DNA from: Tenrec ecaudatus
Taxonomy: Eukaryota; Chordata; Mammalia; Afrosoricida; Tenrecidae
Reading direction: 5' to 3'
DNA: 64,000 bases
Assembly (NCBI RefSeq): GCF_050624435.1
Contig: NC_134537.1
Location: forward strand, 16,736,584 to 16,800,583
The stretch's first letter is position 1, and every line of letters begins with the position of its first letter. The notes under the pieces are model-generated. The model was not told the DNA's origin, made no database searches, and saw only the letters and a list, made by a program, of their open reading frames with translations. The position numbers and the translations under genes are program-made. Positions 59,465 to 64,000 of the stretch are shown here, one piece after another.

Positions 59465-59637
59465 TCATTGTCATCAAGTCAGTTCTGACTCATAGAGATT
59501 CGATCGCATGAGGCAGAACTTCCCTTTTGGTTTCTGATATAGTAACTTTTTCTGCAAGTAGAAAGCCTCATTTGTTTCTTGTGGACTAGCTGGTGGTTTC
59601 AAACTCCTGACCTTGTGGTCAGCAGTTCAACACCAGA
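59465..59637 (-). repeat. AfroSINE copy
   Basis: The complement shows CATCAAGTCAGTTCTGACTC, GGCAGAACTTCCCTTTTGGT, GGTGGTTTCAAACTCCTGAC and GTCAGCAGTTCAACACC. Confidence 0.82.
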
Positions 59638-60041
59638 AAGAACCAAAATATTAAAGATCGCACAAGATGGAATGATTGTCATCTATTGTTTACAATGGTT
59701 TTATAGCTATCAAATTCTTCACAACGGAGAAAACTGACAGTCCTGGTAATTTACATGTGAGTTTTACCAAACATTTAAGGAAAAAAGTTAATTCTTCTTT
59801 AGATAAATTTTTAGATAAATTTCCAATTTAGTTTATCAAGTCATATCAAAACCAGACACAAGAAACAAACTACAGAATAATATGACAATGTACATATATA
59901 AAAAGAAGCATCTTTAACCAAAACTTGGGTAATCAAATTAAGCAATAAATAAAATGAAATACTTTATAGCCAAGTGGATCTAATCTTTGGAATGCAGGGT
60001 TGAGTTAAAATGCAAAACTCAATCGATATAATTTGATATAT

Positions 60042-60245
60042 GAATACCCTGGTGGCCTAGTGATTATGCATCAGGCTGTTAGCTGCAAGGCCAGCAGTTT
60101 GAAACCACCAGTGGCTCCTCAGGAGAAAGATGAGGCTTTCTACTGTTGAAAGAGTTACACTCTTGGAAACTCACATAGGCAGTTCTACCGGGTCCTATAG
60201 GACCACTCTCAGTTGGCATCAGCTCAATGATGGTGAAAGAGAAAA
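60042..60245 (+). repeat. AfroSINE copy, full length
   Basis: TACCCTGGTGGCCTAGTGAT, GCAGTTTGAAACCACCAGTG, GATGAGGCTTTCTACTGTTG, GCAGTTCTACCGGGTCCTAT and CATCAGCTCAATGATGGTGA are in complete family order. Confidence 0.92.
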
Positions 60246-60604
60246 TGCCCAAAACAACATGTATTTTACACATCACATCAATACCATTAACCCAGTAGTA
60301 TTTGTCCTAATGGCAGTGAAAAATAAAATAAAGTTTATGTGAGCATATATAAGTATAAATTATTTAGAGATATGGTTGTTAGGTGTGTCAACTCATAAAT
60401 ACCCTTTATTCAACAGAAAGAAACTCATCTTGCAGCACCATTCAGAAGTGTTGGTACGTTTGAGCTCAGTCATTGGGTTGATTCATCCAGTTACAGATCT
60501 TCCTCTTTACCCTTGACTCTCCTCTTTATCCAATGTTCCTCTGCAGAGACTAATTCCTCACCAGCTTCCCTTCCATGGGACATTCTAAATAGATTTCAAA
60601 GTGC

Positions 60605-60945
60605 TTCAGAAATGTGAATTAGGAAAAAAAATCAAATCGTTTCAACGCATACTGATTTTCTGTCTACTTGTTCTATCTGGTGTTGAAATCTCCAACGGCA
60701 AAGGTTTTGAAATGGCCTAGATTTCCCTTTCTCCTTACAGTTTGTCATTTGCTGTTTCATATAGCCTGAAATTCTGTTTTTAGAAACATAAAATTGAGGG
60801 TTGCTATGTTCCTTGATTAAACAATTCATCCTCTTTGTTTTCCTTAAAGGATCAGAACATTAATATTCCCTATATTGAAGTCTGCTTTTTTAAAAGACAG
60901 ATCTAGTCATTCTCCTGGAAGTCCGTGCCAAGTCAACATTCTTCA
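60605..60945 (-). mobile_element. L1 fragment inside the RTE
   Basis: TTTTCTGTCTACTTGTTCTA, GTTGAAATCTCCAACGGCAA and GTTGCTATGTTCCTTGATTA match antisense L1 sequence common across mammals. RTE sequence continues on both sides. Confidence 0.6.
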
Positions 60946-62659
60946 TTAACCTTGATGTTCAAGGACATTGGTTCCTCTTTAGTCCTCTGTATTCATGGCA
61001 GAGTGTGTGAGCTCTAGTGAACATATTAAAACCACCCTGATTGGTGCCAGCCACGTGTATTCCTCCAAAGGACATCTCTGCTTTGTAACTTTTAAAACAT
61101 CTTTGACATCTGTCCAGTGAAACATATTGCCTGATTCCTTGACTGTTGCCTGCAGGGCACTGTCTGTGAGCCCCAATGAAATGAATTCCCTACAATAGAC
61201 TCATGCTGCCAATTTATGGACCACTTTGGAGGATGTTAAAAGAAAAACAATATACAATTAAGACTAGAGACTGTGGTTTTTGACCTTCATTAGTAAATGC
61301 TTCAAGTCCTCTTCACTTATTATAAGCAAAGTTGTGTGGCTCCACATTGCACTTTGTCAGGGATGTCAATCCTGTTCATATAGTCCAGTATCTTGGATCA
61401 TTTCCTCAGCATATAGGCTGAATGAATATGGTGAGAAGATAAAACGCTAATACGCCCATTCCTTTTTTAAAAAACCACGCAGTATTTTCTGGTTCTGTAC
61501 ATAGACCAGGGCTTCTTCGTCGGTGTAGTTTCCATAGGAACAAAATTAAGTATTCTAGAATTCTCATTCTTTGTAATAATATTCAAATTTTGTTATGTAG
61601 AATATCTTTACATAGTCTTTAATGAGTATGTAATGAAGAGTTTTAATATGCAAGTAAACATCTTCATGGTATTCTCTGCTTCAGTCAAGTTCTCTGTGGC
61701 ATCATCAATTACAACCATCATCCCACCTTCTCTTCTGAACCAGCTTGTGTTTATGGCTGTTCCCTATCTACTGCTGTAACCGTTTGTGTGTGCTGTTTAT
61801 GATATCATTAGGTGATTTTCATATTAGAGTATTTCTTTAGATTGTAGCTGTCTTACAAATGTCCTGGCATTGACAGATGAGTGCTTCAGCCTTGTATCAA
61901 TTCCTTTAAACATCACAACTAGTATTCTACCAACTCCTGGAGATTTGTTTCTCACCAATATCTTCAGCGCAGCTTTGGTTTCTTTCTTTAATGTCATTGG
62001 TTTTTCATCATACATTATACCCGGAAATGATTGAACTTCAGACAATTGATTTGGGTACAATATACTGTGTATTCTTTCCTTCATCTTCCTGCATTGCCTG
62101 ATTTTCGCTCATCTAATAATTCAGTATTGCAACTTATGTCTTAATTTTGCTTCAGATCTTTCAGTTTGAGAAATGCTAATATAATTTCCATTCTTTTTAG
62201 CTCTAGGTCTATACCTATTTCAGTATAATACTCTACATTGTTTTCTCAAAGTGACTTTTGCAAACTTCTGTTCACCTCATTTCATCATTTCTCCCATTCA
62301 CTTTAGCTACTCTGCATTCAAGTGGGAGTTTCAAAGTCTTTTCTGACAATCATTTTGGTCTGTCGTTTCTTTCCTATCTTTTAAGTGACCTTATGCTTTC
62401 TTGATCCATGATGCTGTTGAGCTTATCTTTCAGCTCATCTTGTCTTTTGTCACTAGTGTTCACTGTGTCAAATCTGCTCTTGAGATAGTCTCAACATTAA
62501 AGTAAGATATATTCAGTTGTACTTTGTATCGCATGGACTTGTTTCCATTTTCTTCACATTCAACTAGAACTTGTACAGGAGCAGATGATGGTCTGTTTTG
62601 CGGTCAGATTCTGACTCTGTTCTGACTGGGGATTTGAAATAGACTATTTTCTGTTTCAT

Positions 62660-62785
62660 AAAGGATAATTCCTTTGCATTCCTATACCATCTCAGAAACG
62701 CACAGGGGTAGTGGTACCCCATCCTATAGAGTCACTATGACTCGGCATTGACTCAATAAGAGTGAGGTTTTGGGTTTTTTTAATC
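62660..62785 (+). repeat. AfroSINE, 3' half, inside the RTE
   Basis: CACAGGGGTAGTGGTACCCC, ATCCTATAGAGTCACTATGA, CTCGGCATTGACTCAATAAG and a TTTTGGGTTTTTTT tail. RTE endonuclease sequence resumes near 62805 (TCATTTTGCTTTCTGTGTGT). Confidence 0.8.
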
Positions 62786-62909
62786 ACTTCTGTACAAAGA
62801 CAGGGTCATTTTGCTTTCTGTGTGTTCTACTCAATTAAGTCTGCATATATAGCCATTAAGTTGATAATGTTTTTTTCCCCAATAAATTGGTAATAAAAAT
62901 TGCAGAATC

Positions 62910-63250
62910 ACTGGGAGGGTGGAGGAAAGGTGAGGGAGATAGCGGGAACAGATGACAAGGATCTGCATATAACTTCCTCCCTGGGGGATGAACAGTGTAG
63001 AAGTGGGTGAAGGGAGACATCAGACGGTGTAAGCTATGACAAAATAATAATTTATAAATTATGAAGGGTTCATGGGGAAGGGGGGAGAGAGGGGAAAATG
63101 AGGAGCTGATACCAAGGGCTCAAGTAGAAAGCAAATGTTTTGAGAATGATGAGGGAAACAAATGTACAAAAGTGTTTGACACAATGGATCTAAATTTGGA
63201 TTATGTAAGAGTTGTATGAGCCCCCAATAAAATGATTTAATTATTAAAAG
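62910..63250 (+). mobile_element. Family E retroelement 3' end inside the RTE
   Basis: It starts GGGAGGGTGGAGGAAAGGTG and ends CCCCCAATAAAATGATTTAA with tail TTATTAAAAGAAGAAA. The flanks TGCAGAATC (before) and TGCACAATC (after) look like a 9-bp target duplication derived from the RTE's own sequence. RTE resumes at about 63258 (CTACCATGTACACAAAGATA). Confidence 0.85.
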
Positions 63251-63739
63251 AAGAAACTGCACAATCTACCATGTACACAAAGATACACTTTCCAACTACT
63301 AATTCTTGTTCTTTGTTTCCAACTCCATCATTCCAAGCATAATTAATGACCACTGTATCTTGTTTCCATGCACGATCAATTTCAGACTATAGAAGTTAGT
63401 AAAATCTTCAAATTTTAAAATCTTTTCCATTAATGGTAATGCATACATTTGCATAGTATTCATGTTAACTGGTTTTCTTATAGGCTTATGGATTTAACCT
63501 TTTCATTGACAGCATTTTACTTCAGGATAGATCTTGAAAAGGCATTTTTGACAATGAATCAGCAATGTCATTCCTCTTCAAGCTTGCATTCCCTCTACAG
63601 TAAAATATATGGTTCAAAGTGTCCAATATAAATTTTTTCTCACTAATTTCTCTGATATCTACCTTTTTTTGAATAACATTTTAAAGAGCAAGGATGTCAT
63701 TTTGTAAACTAAAGTCATGCCTGTTCAAGGTATTATGTT

Positions 63740-64000
63740 TTTAATTGCCTCGTATGCTTATGAAACTTGGAAAAGGAAGAAGGAAACTGAGACATTAGAA
63801 TCATGGTGCTAACGAAGAACATTGACAGCACTCTGGATTTCCGGAGAAGATACATCTGTCTTGAAAGAAGTCCAGCCAGAACACTCCACGGAAGTGATGA
63901 TGGGGAGACTTCATCTCAAGAACTTTGGGCATGATATCAGCAGAGGCTACTCCTTGGAAAGGACATCAAATGGAGGGTCAGTGAGAGTCAGGAAGACCCT
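63740..64000 (+). mobile_element. RTE (BovB-clade) LINE, 3' part, runs off the window
   Basis: Sense blocks are AATCATGGTGCTAACGAAGA, ATACATCTGTCTTGAAAGAA, GTCCAGCCAGAACACTCCAC, GGGTCAGTGAGAGTCAGGAA. The final ~120 bp and the tail would lie beyond the window. Confidence 0.85.

Larger units (their letters stand above)
60376..63660 (-). mobile_element. RTE (BovB-clade) LINE carrying three insertions
   Basis: The antisense element runs from its 3' end (GTTGTTAGGTGTGTCAACTC) through RT (61000-61650: AGTAAATGCTTCAAGTCCTC, TCAGCATATAGGCTGAATGA). It continues through the linker (CAACTCCTGGAGATTTGTTT near 61940) to endonuclease (62480-63660: TTTGCATAGTATTCATGTTA, AGGATAGATCTTGAAAAGGC). It is broken by an L1 piece (60605-60945), a SINE (62660-62785) and a family E end (62910-63250). 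All frames are disrupted. Confidence 0.85.

Noticed and set aside
63222-63236. AATAAA as a host gene polyadenylation signal
   Set aside because: It is the fixed 3' end of family E and recurs at the same place in five copies.

Overview
The window is mammalian nuclear DNA, AT-rich and CpG-poor, and almost everything recognisable in it is decayed transposable element. No intact protein-coding gene, rRNA gene, tRNA gene, operon or CRISPR array is visible. The lineage call rests on about thirty copies of a tRNA-headed SINE of the AfroSINE type (head GGAGCCCTGGTGG, tail near GAGTCGGAATTGACTCGA). They sit beside a BovB-clade RTE LINE that ends in a similar tail. This pairing is typical of Afrotheria (elephant, hyrax, tenrec, golden mole, aardvark, elephant shrew). 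A tenrec such as Echinops is my best guess, from remembered repeat content, but it is not proven.

Layout. 0-13 kb: an ERVL-like LTR stump, an antisense copy of an ORF-less polyadenylated retroelement (called family E here), scattered SINEs, one 3'-truncated LTR, and an LTR nested in a SINE at 12.1-12.7 kb. 13-20 kb: RTE 3' ends, one of them 5'-inverted. 20-30 kb: two MaLR-type LTRs, one split by a SINE, and three ERVL-like LTRs, two of which grew long microsatellites. 29.8-36.5 kb: a cluster of antisense RTE copies, including one about 3.2 kb long that is nearly full length. 37-42 kb: an LTR with a perfect target duplication, then a possible three-exon gene end on the + strand (38526-41928), then another LTR with a perfect duplication. 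42-50 kb: two MIRs, mostly unassigned DNA, the longest family E copy (about 1.65 kb), a GC-rich probable class I ERV LTR, and another ERVL-like LTR. 50-64 kb: an old L1, two antisense RTE copies around an LTR-in-SINE nest, a second family E copy, an L1 ORF2 remnant with a hAT-like MITE, SINEs, and an RTE carrying three later insertions. A last RTE runs off the end.

Relationships. The SINE and the RTE end in related sequence, as expected if the RTE enzyme copied the SINE. The ERVL-like LTRs are solitary, and several keep 5-bp target duplications. The one candidate host gene is three short segments with good splice signals in compatible reading phase. I could not identify its product, and chance is a real alternative.
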